Shown here: one piece after another, positions 16,027-24,707 of the stretch
Layout of the letters: each line of letters opens with the position of its first letter
How positions within the stretch are numbered: position 1 is the first letter of the stretch
Assembly: GCA_036498905.1 (NCBI GenBank)
Contig: DASYER010000122.1
Span: forward strand, 62,001 to 126,000
DNA: 64,000 bases
Direction of reading: 5' to 3'
Origin: DAIDKA01 sp036498905
Lineage (GTDB): Bacteria; Pseudomonadota; Gammaproteobacteria; Steroidobacterales; Steroidobacteraceae
Notes under the pieces: model-generated
Seen by the model: only the letters and a program-made list of their open reading frames with translations
Databases searched by the model: none
What the model was told of the DNA's origin: nothing
Translations under genes and position numbers: made by a program

Positions 16027-16437
16027 TCAGCTCGCGTCCGAGCCGAGCTGCGCGGTCGCGGCGAATACCTTCGCGGTGCTCGACTGCGAGGCCGCGCCGG
16101 CACCGGCAGCTAGTTGGTCATCGACCTTCTCTGCCGTCAACAGGCCATCGGCGATGCGACCTGCATCGACCTGGTAGGAACCACTGGCCAGCGCCTGACG
16201 AATCGAGTCGACCCGCTTGTGATCAATATCCGGAGTATCGGCCAGCTGCTGAGCCACATTGGCCAGCAGCTGTGCGGTGGGCGTAATTTGCACCTCGCCT
16301 GGCGCGCTGCTCGACCCGGGCTGAGCCTGCGCCTGTAGCTGCGACCCCAGACTTTGGCCAGATTGTGTCTTGTCGGTCGTCGGCGCGCCGTGGCCGCCGA
16401 GGCCCGCTATACCCTGGCCATGATGAATGGTCGTCAC
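16027..16437 (-). CDS. Second FlgM-like anti-sigma-28 factor
   Basis: Protein of 136 residues with a clear FlgM core at about 48-110: VQITPTAQLLANVAQQLADTP, then KRVDSIRQALASGSYQVDAGRIADGLL. This copy is closer to the enterobacterial type than the one at 15016. An extra C-terminal tail of about 25 residues rich in Ala and Ser follows. The start is GTG 16437, with GGAG eight bases upstream. It lies between flgA and flgN, the usual flgA-flgM-flgN order. I see no sigma-28 box directly before it, so it probably depends on the flgA promoter. Whether both proteins bind FliA cannot be read from the sequence. Confidence 0.83.
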   Translation of the reverse strand: MTTIHHGQGIAGLGGHGAPTTDKTQSGQSLGSQLQAQAQPGSSSAPGEVQITPTAQLLANVAQQLADTPDIDHKRVDSIRQALASGSYQVDAGRIADGLLTAEKVDDQLAAGAGAASQSSTAKVFAATAQLGSDAS

Positions 16438-16509
16438 GTTGCACGCTCCTTCGCCTGTACCTGCAAGTATCGATGAATATCGGCAAACCTGCCGTACTGA
16501 GTTCGCATT

Positions 16510-17247
16510 TTATAAGGCCACCCGGACAACATCCGCGGACTCCACGACCCCTTCGACCACTGTCAGGGAGCTGAGATTCTGCACCTTGATTCGCGCTCCG
16601 GCCGGTGCGTCCATCAAGGCCCGGCCCGTGGCCCGAATCTCGATCGGGCCGCCGCTTGCGACCAAAGTGACCTCCTGGCCGCGGTGGATGACCGTATCGG
16701 CGGCAAACATCTCGACCGTCAAGGCGGTCCCGAGCGGCAATGGCCGGCGCACGGTGCGTCCGGACAGCTCGGTCACCGCAGTCAGGTAGGCGGCCGCGGT
16801 ACCGGCGGTGCGGCGCGTTTCGACCGCGACATCATCGGCTGCCAGACGGGCATCTCGTGGCACGGCATGCCGCAGCACCAGTACCGATATACGGCTCTCT
16901 ATCACCACCGGCACATACACGGACCAATGTGTCGGGCCGTCACAGGTGACGCCAACGGTTACGCGGGCGGCGATGCTCGTTCCCACCGGCAGCCGGGCCG
17001 TCGGCGGGGAGCCGCACCGCGCAAGGCGCAACCGCCGATCGATGGGCAGAACCGTAATCTGGGTGTCCGCTGAGCCCGGCGGCAGCAGCGACTCAACATA
17101 GGAATGTGCCGCCGCCTCAATCGAGGCGAGGGGTTGTACCGAATCGACGGTGGTGCCGGCATCCACGGAAGGCAGTGACGCGATCAGCAGTGCGATCATG
17201 GCCGCACGAATCCGCACGCGTCGTTTGTCTGTCGCTGAGTTTCTCAT
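16510..17247 (-). CDS. flgA: Flagellar basal-body P-ring assembly protein FlgA
   Basis: Periplasmic chaperone of 245 residues for FlgI during P-ring assembly. The N-terminus is basic and then hydrophobic (AAMIALLIASLPSVDAG), a Sec signal. The mature part shows the FlgA pattern: ITVLPIDRRLRLARCG, the middle strand VYVPVVIESRISVLVLRHAV, then the SAF domain with LAADDVAVETRR and RPLPLGTALTVEMFA, and the closing GRALMDAPAGARIKVQNLSS. I start at ATG 17247; upstream in-frame codons would overlap the sigma-54 promoter. It heads the minus-strand set flgA-flgM-flgN, divergent from flgB. Confidence 0.93.
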   Translation of the reverse strand: MRNSATDKRRVRIRAAMIALLIASLPSVDAGTTVDSVQPLASIEAAAHSYVESLLPPGSADTQITVLPIDRRLRLARCGSPPTARLPVGTSIAARVTVGVTCDGPTHWSVYVPVVIESRISVLVLRHAVPRDARLAADDVAVETRRTAGTAAAYLTAVTELSGRTVRRPLPLGTALTVEMFAADTVIHRGQEVTLVASGGPIEIRATGRALMDAPAGARIKVQNLSSLTVVEGVVESADVVRVAL

Positions 17248-17258
17248 GCAGTGGTCTT

Positions 17259-17274
17259 TGCAAATGGCGCGCCA
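17259..17274 (-). promoter_or_regulatory. Sigma-54 promoter of flgA
   Basis: On the minus strand the sequence reads TGGCGCG-CCAT-TTGCA, with GG-N10-GC spacing and a perfect TTGC -12 box. It is 12 bases from the flgA ATG, so the leader would be very short. Confidence 0.65.
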
Positions 17275-17408
17275 ACTGCGCGCTTGACGCTGCCGAGGCG
17301 GCAGTTCCCGGCACTTTGCCGGCGGTGAGCGGCAAGCGTTTGCCACCCGTGTGACGTGGCTCACGCTTATTGGCCTGAATGGACCTCAGTTCGAGCCTTT
17401 TGCCCGGC

Positions 17409-17424
17409 TGGCATGCGTATTGCT
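17409..17424 (+). promoter_or_regulatory. Sigma-54 promoter of the flgB operon
   Basis: TGGCATG-CGTA-TTGCT matches the RpoN consensus in both boxes with correct spacing. It lies 45 bases before the flgB start at 17469 and diverges from the flgA promoter at 17259-17274, about 135 bases away. Confidence 0.8.
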
Positions 17425-17468
17425 ATTTCTCCCGCAGGACACTTTTTTGACGGACCGGATTACGAGTC

Positions 17469-17870
17469 ATGCCTGTTGGACTGGATTCATACCTCGGCGT
17501 TCACGCGGAAGCACTGAAGGTGCAGACCAAGCGCATGGACGTGCTTGCAAACAATCTTGCCAATGTCGATACGCCCGGATACAAGGCGCAGGACATCGAC
17601 TTTCGCACGGCATTGGCCGCCGCGGGCTCGCCGCAAAGCGGTGTGACCATGCGGACCACGGACGCCAGGGATATCGCGGTCCCAACCACTGATGCAGGCG
17701 GTACCGCGCTCAAATACCGCGTGCCCCTGGCGCCGTCACTGGATGGCAATACCGTCGACTCGCAGCAGGAGCAGGCCGCATTTGCTGAGAACACGGTGCA
17801 CTACCAGGCCACTCTGACTTTTCTGTCCATGCGCCTGCGCAATCTCATGACGGCGATCACGGGCCAGTAA
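17469..17870 (+). CDS. flgB: Flagellar basal-body rod protein FlgB
   Basis: Proximal rod subunit of 133 residues, exported by the flagellar type III system. The N-terminal helix carries the rod-hook family signature MDVLANNLANVDTPGYKAQDIDF, and the C-terminal helix (NTVHYQATLTFLSMRLRNLMTAI) completes the coiled-coil pair of rod proteins. First gene of the flgB-flgL run, behind the sigma-54 promoter at 17409. Confidence 0.96.
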   Translation: MPVGLDSYLGVHAEALKVQTKRMDVLANNLANVDTPGYKAQDIDFRTALAAAGSPQSGVTMRTTDARDIAVPTTDAGGTALKYRVPLAPSLDGNTVDSQQEQAAFAENTVHYQATLTFLSMRLRNLMTAITGQ

Positions 17871-17896
17871 GCCAAGAGATCCCAAGGAACGCAATC

Positions 17897-18328
17897 ATGT
17901 CCTCTTTCAAGATCTTTGACATCGCCGGTTCCGGCATGAGCGCCCAGTCGGTCCGCCTCAATACGGTGGCCAGCAATCTGGCCAACGCCGACAGCGTCAG
18001 CGGCGACCCGGCGACGGTCTATAAGGCGCGGCACCCGGTTTTCCAGGCCGTGCAGCAAAAGATGCTGGGCGCGTCCACTTCTGACAACCAGAGCGAAGCC
18101 GCGGTCAGCGTCAAGGGCATCGTGGAGAACCAGGCCGCGCCACAGATGCGTTACGACCCCGGCAATCCACTGGCGAATGCCGACGGCAACATCTTTGCAC
18201 CCAACGTCAATGTCATTGAAGAAATGACGGACATGATCTCCGCATCGCGCGCCTATCAGGACAACGTGGAGGTCATGAACACCTCCAAGGACCTCATGCT
18301 CGCGACCCTGAAGCTCGGCCAGTCCTGA
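17897..18328 (+). CDS. flgC: Flagellar basal-body rod protein FlgC
   Basis: Proximal rod subunit of 143 residues. The N-terminal motif is MSAQSVRLNTVASNLANADS, and the C-terminal motif is VNVIEEMTDMISASRAYQDNVEVMNTSK, both of the FlgC type. The central strand contains the NPLANADGNIFAPN stretch typical of the family. It follows flgB after 26 bases with AAGGAA upstream of the ATG. Confidence 0.97.
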   Translation: MSSFKIFDIAGSGMSAQSVRLNTVASNLANADSVSGDPATVYKARHPVFQAVQQKMLGASTSDNQSEAAVSVKGIVENQAAPQMRYDPGNPLANADGNIFAPNVNVIEEMTDMISASRAYQDNVEVMNTSKDLMLATLKLGQS

Positions 18329-18367
18329 TAGCCACACCATGGCAACCAAATATTTACGAGGCGCCTG

Positions 18368-19021
18368 ATGTCCACAAGTACCAATCCGATTGCCGGCAAC
18401 AACGCCGCGAATGCCGCTGCGGCCAGTAGTGCGGTCCCGGCAAACATGCAGATCAACGAAAGCGATTTTCTGCAACTGATCTCATCGCAGCTGCAGAATC
18501 AGAATCCGCTGCAGCCGACCGATCCGAGCCAGTTCCTGGGACAGCTCGAAGGACTCAGCGAGGTGTCGAGCCTGCAGAACATGCAATCGGTCATGGCCGC
18601 ATCGCAGGTCAGCAGCAGCGCGAGCCTGCTGGGTCGATCGGTGCTCGCGCCGGGAACCAGCGCCGCGCTGGCCACGGGGGGTGTCATTGCCGGAGCGGTG
18701 AACGCGCCGGCGGGCGCAACCAGCCTCACCGTCTCGATCGCCGATTCCCATGGCGTACCCGTCACGTCCTTTCAGGTCGCACCGGCCAGCTCCGGCATCA
18801 GCACGTTCGCATGGAACGGCGCCACCAGCGGCGGTACCACCGCCGCGGCCGGCCAGTACACGGTGAGCGTGAATGCCACCGTCAATGGCGCCACCCAGGC
18901 GGTCGACCCGATGGTCGTCAGTCAGGTCCAAAGCGTCACCATCGATCCGAGCACCCAGCAGCTGGACCTGAACACCACCAGCGGAACCGTCCCGATGAGT
19001 TCCGTAGTCACCATTCTGTAA
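18368..19021 (+). CDS. flgD: Flagellar hook-cap protein FlgD
   Basis: Scaffold of 217 residues needed to assemble the hook. The N-terminal region (about 30-75) has the conserved FLQLISSQLQNQNPLQPTDP and LGQLEGLSEVSSLQNMQ. The C-terminal part holds the FlgD Tudor-like and FlgD-Ig-like domains with FAWNGATSGGTTAAAGQYTVSV. It is discarded when the hook is complete. It lies between flgC and flgE in the standard order. Confidence 0.95.
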   Translation: MSTSTNPIAGNNAANAAAASSAVPANMQINESDFLQLISSQLQNQNPLQPTDPSQFLGQLEGLSEVSSLQNMQSVMAASQVSSSASLLGRSVLAPGTSAALATGGVIAGAVNAPAGATSLTVSIADSHGVPVTSFQVAPASSGISTFAWNGATSGGTTAAAGQYTVSVNATVNGATQAVDPMVVSQVQSVTIDPSTQQLDLNTTSGTVPMSSVVTIL

Positions 19022-19059
19022 AGCGTTATCCAAAGCCCAAGCATCAGGAACATCAACCC

Positions 19060-20280
19060 ATGTCATTCAATGTCGCCCTCACAGGCCTCAATGCCGCCAA
19101 CTCGGACCTTTCGGTGACGGCCAACAATCTTGCCAACGTCAGCACCGTGGGCTTCAAAGGCTCCCGTGCGGAGTTTGCCGACCTGTTTGCCTCGACACAG
19201 TTCGGCGTGAGCTCCACGGCTGTCGGCAATGGCGCGGCCATCTCCGAAGTCGCCCAGCAGTTCGCCCAGGGTGACGTCGAGACCACCGGCAACAATCTGG
19301 ATCTGGCGATCAGCGGCAATGGCTTCTTCACGACCAGCAACAACGGCGCGCTGGAGTACACCCGCGACGGCGAGTTCCAGGTCAATGCCAACGGCGATGT
19401 CACGACCGCCACCGGCGCCAATCTGCAGGTCTATCCGCCCCTGGCAAACGGGGGATTCAACACCGGCGGCCTGTCCAACCTGTCGCTCAATACCGGGGAC
19501 AGCGCACCCAATGCGACCACCGCCGCGTCGATTACCGCAAACCTGCCGGCCAACGCCGCCTTGCCGACGGATGCCACGTTTTCCCCGGACGATGCGAACA
19601 GCTACACCAACACCACGTCCCTGACCGTATATGACTCCCTGGGAGCGGCTCACACCGCCTCGCTGTATTTCATCAAGCAGGCGGCGCCGAACACCTGGGA
19701 TGCCCAGGTGTATGTCGATGGCAATGCCGTGGGCGCTCCGACAGAGTTGGATTACGACTCCAGTGGCGCACTGACCGGGCCGGCCGGCGGATCCGTCACG
19801 CTGCCGGCCTATACGCCGGCGACCGGCGCGGCCGACATGAATCTGACCTTCAATTTCAACAACGTCACGCAGTTCGGCAACAACTTTGGAGTCACGGCGG
19901 TGACCCAGGACGGCTTCACGACCGGCCTGTTGACGGGCATCAGCATCGACGGTACCGGCGTCGTGGAAGCCCAGTACACCAACGGACGCTCATTGAAGCT
20001 CGGCCAGGTGGCCATGGCGAACTTCGCCAACCCACAGGGCCTGGCGCAGTTGGGCGATGCCAGCTGGTCGGCGACCAACGCCTCGGGCGAACCGGTGCAC
20101 GGTGTCGCGGGCGGATCAGGCTTCGGCACGATCGCCTCCGGGTCCCTGGAACAGTCCAACGTGGACACCACCACGTCGCTGGTCGACATGATCACCGCAC
20201 AGCGCGCCTTCCAGGCCAATGCGCAGATGATCCAGACCGAGGACCAGATCACCCAGACCATCATCGGCATCCGTCAGTAG
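19060..20280 (+). CDS. flgE: Flagellar hook protein FlgE
   Basis: Hook subunit of 406 residues. The N-terminus (MSFNVALTGLNAANSDLSVTANNLANVSTVGFKGSRAEF) and the C-terminus (GSLEQSNVDTTTSLVDMITAQRAFQANAQMI) are the paired D0 helices of rod-hook proteins; the centre is a Ser/Thr/Ala-rich beta domain. I start at ATG 19060; a longer frame upstream overlaps flgD and lacks similarity. Position 38 bases after flgD fits. Confidence 0.96.
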   Translation: MSFNVALTGLNAANSDLSVTANNLANVSTVGFKGSRAEFADLFASTQFGVSSTAVGNGAAISEVAQQFAQGDVETTGNNLDLAISGNGFFTTSNNGALEYTRDGEFQVNANGDVTTATGANLQVYPPLANGGFNTGGLSNLSLNTGDSAPNATTAASITANLPANAALPTDATFSPDDANSYTNTTSLTVYDSLGAAHTASLYFIKQAAPNTWDAQVYVDGNAVGAPTELDYDSSGALTGPAGGSVTLPAYTPATGAADMNLTFNFNNVTQFGNNFGVTAVTQDGFTTGLLTGISIDGTGVVEAQYTNGRSLKLGQVAMANFANPQGLAQLGDASWSATNASGEPVHGVAGGSGFGTIASGSLEQSNVDTTTSLVDMITAQRAFQANAQMIQTEDQITQTIIGIRQ

Positions 20281-20312
20281 TCACACTGAGCGATAAGGCC
20301 TGACCACACCTC

Positions 20313-21053
20313 ATGGATAAGCTGCTCTACGTTGCGATGTCTGGCGCCAAGGAAACTTTGCGCGCCCAGGCGGCGAACAGCCACAATCTCGCCAACGCGA
20401 ATACCACCGGGTTCAAGGCGGACCTGAGTGCATTCCAGAGCCGTGCCGTGACGGGACCGGGTTATGCCTCGCGGGTGTATGCCACGGATTCCTCTGTCGG
20501 GTGGGACCGATCCGCGGGAGCGCAGATCACCACGGGCAATCCCTTCGACGTGGCGGTACAGGGCCCGGGATTCATTGCCGTTCAGGATGCCCAGGGCAAT
20601 GAGGCCTATACCCGTGGCGGGGACCTGCACGTCGACCCGAACGGGCAGCTGATGACTGCTGCGGGGTTGCAGGTGCTGGGTGACAACGGACCGGTCAGCG
20701 TGCCGCCGTTCTCCTCGGCCACCGTAGGACCGAACGGCACGATCTCCATCGTGCCGCTGGGTCAGACCCCACAGACCATTTCCAACGTTGGACGAATCAA
20801 GCTCGTCAATCCGCCGAGCGATACGATTTCGCGCAGCGCCGACGGACTGTTCCGCACCAGCGACGGCCAGCCCGCGGTTGCGGATGCCTCCACCACCATC
20901 GCCTCGGGCGTTCTGGAAGGCAGCAATGTCGACCTGGCCGGCTCGATGGTCAACATGATTGAACTGTCCCGAAATTTCGACCTGCAGATCAAGGCCCTTC
21001 ACGCCGCCGAAGACAACGGCAGCGCGTCGGCAAAGCTCTTGCAGTCGAGCTGA
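20313..21053 (+). CDS. flgF: Flagellar basal-body rod protein FlgF
   Basis: Proximal rod subunit of 246 residues. It shows MDKLLYVAMSGAKETLRAQAANSHNLANANTTGFKADL at the start, the middle motif FDVAVQGPGFIAVQ, and the C-terminal GVLEGSNVDLAGSMVNMIELSRNFDLQIK. Length and both terminal helices match FlgF rather than FlgG, whose gene follows next. Confidence 0.95.
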   Translation: MDKLLYVAMSGAKETLRAQAANSHNLANANTTGFKADLSAFQSRAVTGPGYASRVYATDSSVGWDRSAGAQITTGNPFDVAVQGPGFIAVQDAQGNEAYTRGGDLHVDPNGQLMTAAGLQVLGDNGPVSVPPFSSATVGPNGTISIVPLGQTPQTISNVGRIKLVNPPSDTISRSADGLFRTSDGQPAVADASTTIASGVLEGSNVDLAGSMVNMIELSRNFDLQIKALHAAEDNGSASAKLLQSS

Positions 21054-21097
21054 TCGAAAGCTCAACCGCCAAGACAACGGCACACAGGTAACACACT

Positions 21098-21883
21098 ATG
21101 GAAGCGGCACTTTGGGCGGCTAAAACCGGCCTCGACGCACAACAGACGCAGATGACGGTGACGGCCAACAACCTCGCCAACGTCAACACCAACGGCTTCA
21201 AGAAAAGCCGCGCAGTGTTCAACGATCTGCTGTATCAGAATGCGACCCAGGTGGGCGGCTCCACTTCGGATACGACGATGTATCCGTCCGGACTGCAGCT
21301 GGGCACCGGCGTCAGAGTCGTTGCGACCGAACCGAGCTTCACTCAGGGCAGTCTCGACAATACCGGCAACGCACTGGATGTGGCCATTCAGGGACGCGGG
21401 TTTTTCCAGATTCTCAAACCCGACGGCACCATCGCCTATACGCGCGACGGCAGCTTCCAGCTCAATGCCCAGGGTCAGGTGGTCAACGCCACCGGCTATC
21501 AGTTGCAGCCGGCGATCAATATTCCAGCCGGCGCCCAGAGCGTCACGATCGGGGCAAATGGCGTGGTCACGGCGCAGCTGCCCGGACAGACCGCGCCGAC
21601 CCAGGTCGGCAGCCTGCAGCTCGCCGACTTCATCAATCCCGCGGGCCTCCAGGATACCGGCGGCAACCTGTCGGTTGAATCGGCCGCGAGCGGCTCACCC
21701 ACGACGGGCACACCCGGCCTAACCGGCATGGGCACCGTCGTCCAAGGTTCGGTGGAAGCCTCCAACGTCAACGTCGTGGAAGAAATGGTCAACATGATCG
21801 AAACCCAGCGTGCCTACGAGATGAACTCCAAGGCCGTCGAGACCACCGACCAGATGCTGCAATACGCCACGCAGAACATGTAA
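21098..21883 (+). CDS. flgG: Flagellar distal rod protein FlgG
   Basis: Distal rod subunit of 261 residues. The N-terminal region has AAKTGLDAQQTQMTVTANNLANVNTNGFKKSRA, the middle ALDVAIQGRGFFQILKPDG, and the C-terminus GSVEASNVNVVEEMVNMIETQRAYEMNSKAV, all diagnostic. It lies 44 bases after flgF and 10 bases before flgH. Confidence 0.97.
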   Translation: MEAALWAAKTGLDAQQTQMTVTANNLANVNTNGFKKSRAVFNDLLYQNATQVGGSTSDTTMYPSGLQLGTGVRVVATEPSFTQGSLDNTGNALDVAIQGRGFFQILKPDGTIAYTRDGSFQLNAQGQVVNATGYQLQPAINIPAGAQSVTIGANGVVTAQLPGQTAPTQVGSLQLADFINPAGLQDTGGNLSVESAASGSPTTGTPGLTGMGTVVQGSVEASNVNVVEEMVNMIETQRAYEMNSKAVETTDQMLQYATQNM

Positions 21884-21893
21884 GCGGAAATTA

Positions 21894-22565
21894 ATGCGAA
21901 CCAGATACACAGTGCTGACCTGCGCCGCCCTCCTCGGCTTGAATGCCTGCCAGACGCCGCATCCGACCAAGGATGACGACGGCATGAGCTGGGCCGAGGA
22001 ACCGGCGCCCAAGCCCACCAATGGCGCCATCTATCAGGCTGGGCGGGAGGTGGTGCTGTTCGAAAACCCGGCGGCCCGTCACGTCGGCGACATCGTCACG
22101 ATCGTGCTCAATGAGTCGACCGCTGCGCAGAAGAGTTCCAGCACCAATACCAGCAAGTCGACGACGGACACACTGCCCGGCATGACGATTCTCGGCAAGG
22201 CGCTTACGGTGCATGGCGTCCCGATCATGAGCAACAACATTGCCGATGCGGCCAAGTTTGCCGGCGAAGGTGACAGCGCGCAGAGCAACAGTCTGCAAGG
22301 CTTCATCACCGTGACGGTGCAGAAGGTACTGCCCAACGGCAACCTGTACGTGAAGGGCGAAAAGCAGATCGCGATCAATCAGGGTTCTGAATTCGTGCGC
22401 GTCACCGGCGTCATCCGCCCCATCGATCTGGCGCCCGACAATTCGATTCCCTCCTCGAAAGTGGCCAATGCAAAAATCGCCTATGGCGCCAAGGGCGCGC
22501 TGGCGGATGCCAACGCCCAGGGCTGGCTGTCCCGGTTTTTCAATTCACCCTGGACGCCGTTCTGA
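21894..22565 (+). CDS. flgH: Flagellar L-ring lipoprotein FlgH
   Basis: Outer-membrane ring subunit of 223 residues. A lipoprotein signal is visible (LTCAALLGLNACQT; lipobox LNAC, with Cys20 as the lipid anchor). Conserved parts are VGDIVTIVLNESTAAQKSSST and TVTVQKVLPNGNLYVKGEKQIAINQGSEFVRVTGVIRP. Its final base overlaps the flgI start (ATG at 22565 inside TGATG). Confidence 0.96.
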   Translation: MRTRYTVLTCAALLGLNACQTPHPTKDDDGMSWAEEPAPKPTNGAIYQAGREVVLFENPAARHVGDIVTIVLNESTAAQKSSSTNTSKSTTDTLPGMTILGKALTVHGVPIMSNNIADAAKFAGEGDSAQSNSLQGFITVTVQKVLPNGNLYVKGEKQIAINQGSEFVRVTGVIRPIDLAPDNSIPSSKVANAKIAYGAKGALADANAQGWLSRFFNSPWTPF

Positions 22566-23707
22566 TGTTTGAACTATTCCGCAACAGTCATCGCCTGGTG
22601 ACGTTCCTGACCGCAGTACTGGTGCCGATCGCACTGGCCGGACTGTGCACACCTGCACACGCTGATCGCATCAAGGACATTGCCACAGTCTCCGGCGTGC
22701 GCTCCAACCAGCTCTTCGGTTATGGCATCGTCGTGGGCCTGGACGGCACGGGTGACCAGACTACGCAGGCGCCCTTCACGATTCAGAGCATCGCGAACAT
22801 GCTCGCGAAATTCGGCGTCACCATTCCGGCAGGGTCTAACCCGCAGCTGAAGAATGTCGCGGCGGTGACCGTCACCGCCGATCTGCCGCCCTTCTCCAAA
22901 CCTGGCCAGACCGTCGATGTGACCGTTGCTTCCATCGGCAATGCCGCGAGCCTTCGCGGCGGAGAATTGCTGATAACGCCGCTGCATGGCCTGGACGGTG
23001 AGGTCTATGCATTCGCCCAGGGCAGCATGGTGGTCAGCGGATTTGGCGTCAACGGCAAGGACGGATCACGCATTTCATTGAACGTTCCCAGCAGCGGCCG
23101 CATTCCCAACGGCGCCAGCGTGGAGCGCGAGGTGCCGACAAAATTCGCGAATGATGGCTTTCTGACGCTGAATCTCAACACGCCGGACTTCACCACGGCC
23201 GCACGCGTAGCGGCCGGCATCAACAAGATCCTGGGAGCCGGCACGGCCGAGGCCAGCGATCCGGTGTCCATCAAGGTCGCCGCGCCCAGCAGCCCCGATC
23301 AGCGCATCGGCTATCTGGCGACCCTGGAAGCGATCGAAATCGAACCGGGCGAGGCGCCGGCGCGGGTCATAATCAATTCGCGCACCGGCACCGTGGTCAT
23401 CAGTTCCCATGTGCAGGTGACGGCGGCGGCCGTGGCCCATGGCTCGCTGTCGGTCACCATCACCGAGCGCCAGGATGTGAGCCAGCCGAACTCCTTTACC
23501 AAGGGCACGAGCGCCACGGTCACGCCGCGCAGCGATATCAATGTGCAGCAGGCCGACGCGCGCATGTTCGTATTCCAGGCCGGCGTAAATCTCGATGAGA
23601 TCGTACGGGCGGTGAACCGCGTCGGAGCCGCGCCGGGCGACTTGGTCGCAATCCTCGAGGCACTTCGTCAGGCTGGCGCATTGCGCGCCGAACTGATCGT
23701 GATCTGA
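22565..23707 (+). CDS. flgI: Flagellar P-ring protein FlgI
   Basis: Periplasmic ring subunit of 380 residues with a Sec signal (LVTFLTAVLVPIALAGLCTPAHA). Family motifs: RIKDIATVSGVRSNQLFGYGIVVGLDGTGDQT, FGVTIPAGSNPQLKNVAAV and the C-terminal LDEIVRAVNRVGAAPGDLVAILEALRQAGAL. Assembly needs FlgA (16510). It is coupled to flgH by overlap. Confidence 0.97.
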   Translation: MFELFRNSHRLVTFLTAVLVPIALAGLCTPAHADRIKDIATVSGVRSNQLFGYGIVVGLDGTGDQTTQAPFTIQSIANMLAKFGVTIPAGSNPQLKNVAAVTVTADLPPFSKPGQTVDVTVASIGNAASLRGGELLITPLHGLDGEVYAFAQGSMVVSGFGVNGKDGSRISLNVPSSGRIPNGASVEREVPTKFANDGFLTLNLNTPDFTTAARVAAGINKILGAGTAEASDPVSIKVAAPSSPDQRIGYLATLEAIEIEPGEAPARVIINSRTGTVVISSHVQVTAAAVAHGSLSVTITERQDVSQPNSFTKGTSATVTPRSDINVQQADARMFVFQAGVNLDEIVRAVNRVGAAPGDLVAILEALRQAGALRAELIVI

Positions 23708-23716
23708 GTCGGCGAC

Positions 23717-24694
23717 ATGTCTACCCTGCCCATTCCAGCGAACGCCTCTGCCGCCGCGGCCAGCGCCGATACCTATACGGACTTTTCGGGCCTGAAGGCG
23801 TTGAAGCTGGCTGCGGCAAAGAACGATCCATCGGCGGTGCGCAAGGTCGCACAGCAATTCGAGAGCATGTTCACGCGCATGATGCTCAAGAGCATGCGCG
23901 ATGCGGTGGGCACCGACCCGCTCTTTGGCAGCGACCAGGAAAAGATGTATCAGGGCATGTACGACGATCAGCTGGCCCTGCAGCTGTCCAAGGGTCGTGG
24001 CCTGGGTCTGGCCGATATGCTCGTGCGCCAGTTGCAGCGGCTGGGCGTCCCGGGTGCCGGCGCGGCCACCACCGGCGCCAGCGCAGGCGCCAAAGATCTG
24101 AAGGCGCCGGCCGCGAGCGGTCTCGCCGGCAAGGCTGCGCCACCGACGGCCTCCACGGCCGCCCAGCAAAAATTCGTCCAGGGTCTGTGGTCCCAGGCGC
24201 AGCAGGCCGGCCAGCAACTCGGCGTCGATCCGAGCAATCTGCTCGCGCAAGCGGCGCTTGAGACCAACTGGGGTCGCAATCTGCCCCATGACGCTGCCGG
24301 TCATTCAAGCAACAATTTATTTGGGGTCAAGGCGAGCGGCGCATGGACCGGGCCGAGCATCCAGGCACACACGACCGAAGTGTCCGCCCAGGGCCCGACG
24401 ACCGAACTGGCGCCGTTTCGCTCTTATAAGGATGCGACCCAGAGCTTCCAGGATTATGTCTCCATCCTGCGCGGCAACCCGCGATACTCCGCGGCACTTA
24501 ACACCGGCAGCGATGCCCGCGCGTTTGCGGCGGGGCTGCAACGCGGCGGCTATGCGACTGACCCGGACTATGCCCGCAAGGTCAGCGCCGTCGCCAACAA
24601 CATATCCGGCCATCTGGCCATGACCCTTCGTGGACTCACAGGCCTCAAGTCCGGCGTTGACCTGCCGACAACTGTGACTACGAGCACGCTGTAA
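23717..24694 (+). CDS. flgJ: Flagellar rod cap and peptidoglycan hydrolase FlgJ
   Basis: Two-domain protein of 325 residues. The N-terminal rod-binding domain has VRKVAQQFESMFTRMMLKSMR, and the C-terminal glucosaminidase domain (about 145-310) opens a hole in the cell wall for the rod. The catalytic glutamate is in AALETNWGRN, followed by HSSNNLFGVKASGAWTG. An Ala/Gly linker separates the domains. The fused form fits gammaproteobacteria. Confidence 0.96.
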   Translation: MSTLPIPANASAAAASADTYTDFSGLKALKLAAAKNDPSAVRKVAQQFESMFTRMMLKSMRDAVGTDPLFGSDQEKMYQGMYDDQLALQLSKGRGLGLADMLVRQLQRLGVPGAGAATTGASAGAKDLKAPAASGLAGKAAPPTASTAAQQKFVQGLWSQAQQAGQQLGVDPSNLLAQAALETNWGRNLPHDAAGHSSNNLFGVKASGAWTGPSIQAHTTEVSAQGPTTELAPFRSYKDATQSFQDYVSILRGNPRYSAALNTGSDARAFAAGLQRGGYATDPDYARKVSAVANNISGHLAMTLRGLTGLKSGVDLPTTVTTSTL

Positions 24695-24707
24695 AGGCTG
24701 ATTTCGA

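Noticed and set aside
16481..16494. CGGCA-AACC-TGCCG hairpin between flgA and flgM as a terminator
   Set aside because: The stem is only five bases and no T-run follows; flgA-flgM-flgN are better read as one operon.
17334..17348. GCAAGCG...TTGCCAC as a second flgA sigma-54 site
   Set aside because: Spacing between GC and GG is one base too short; the site at 17259-17274 fits.
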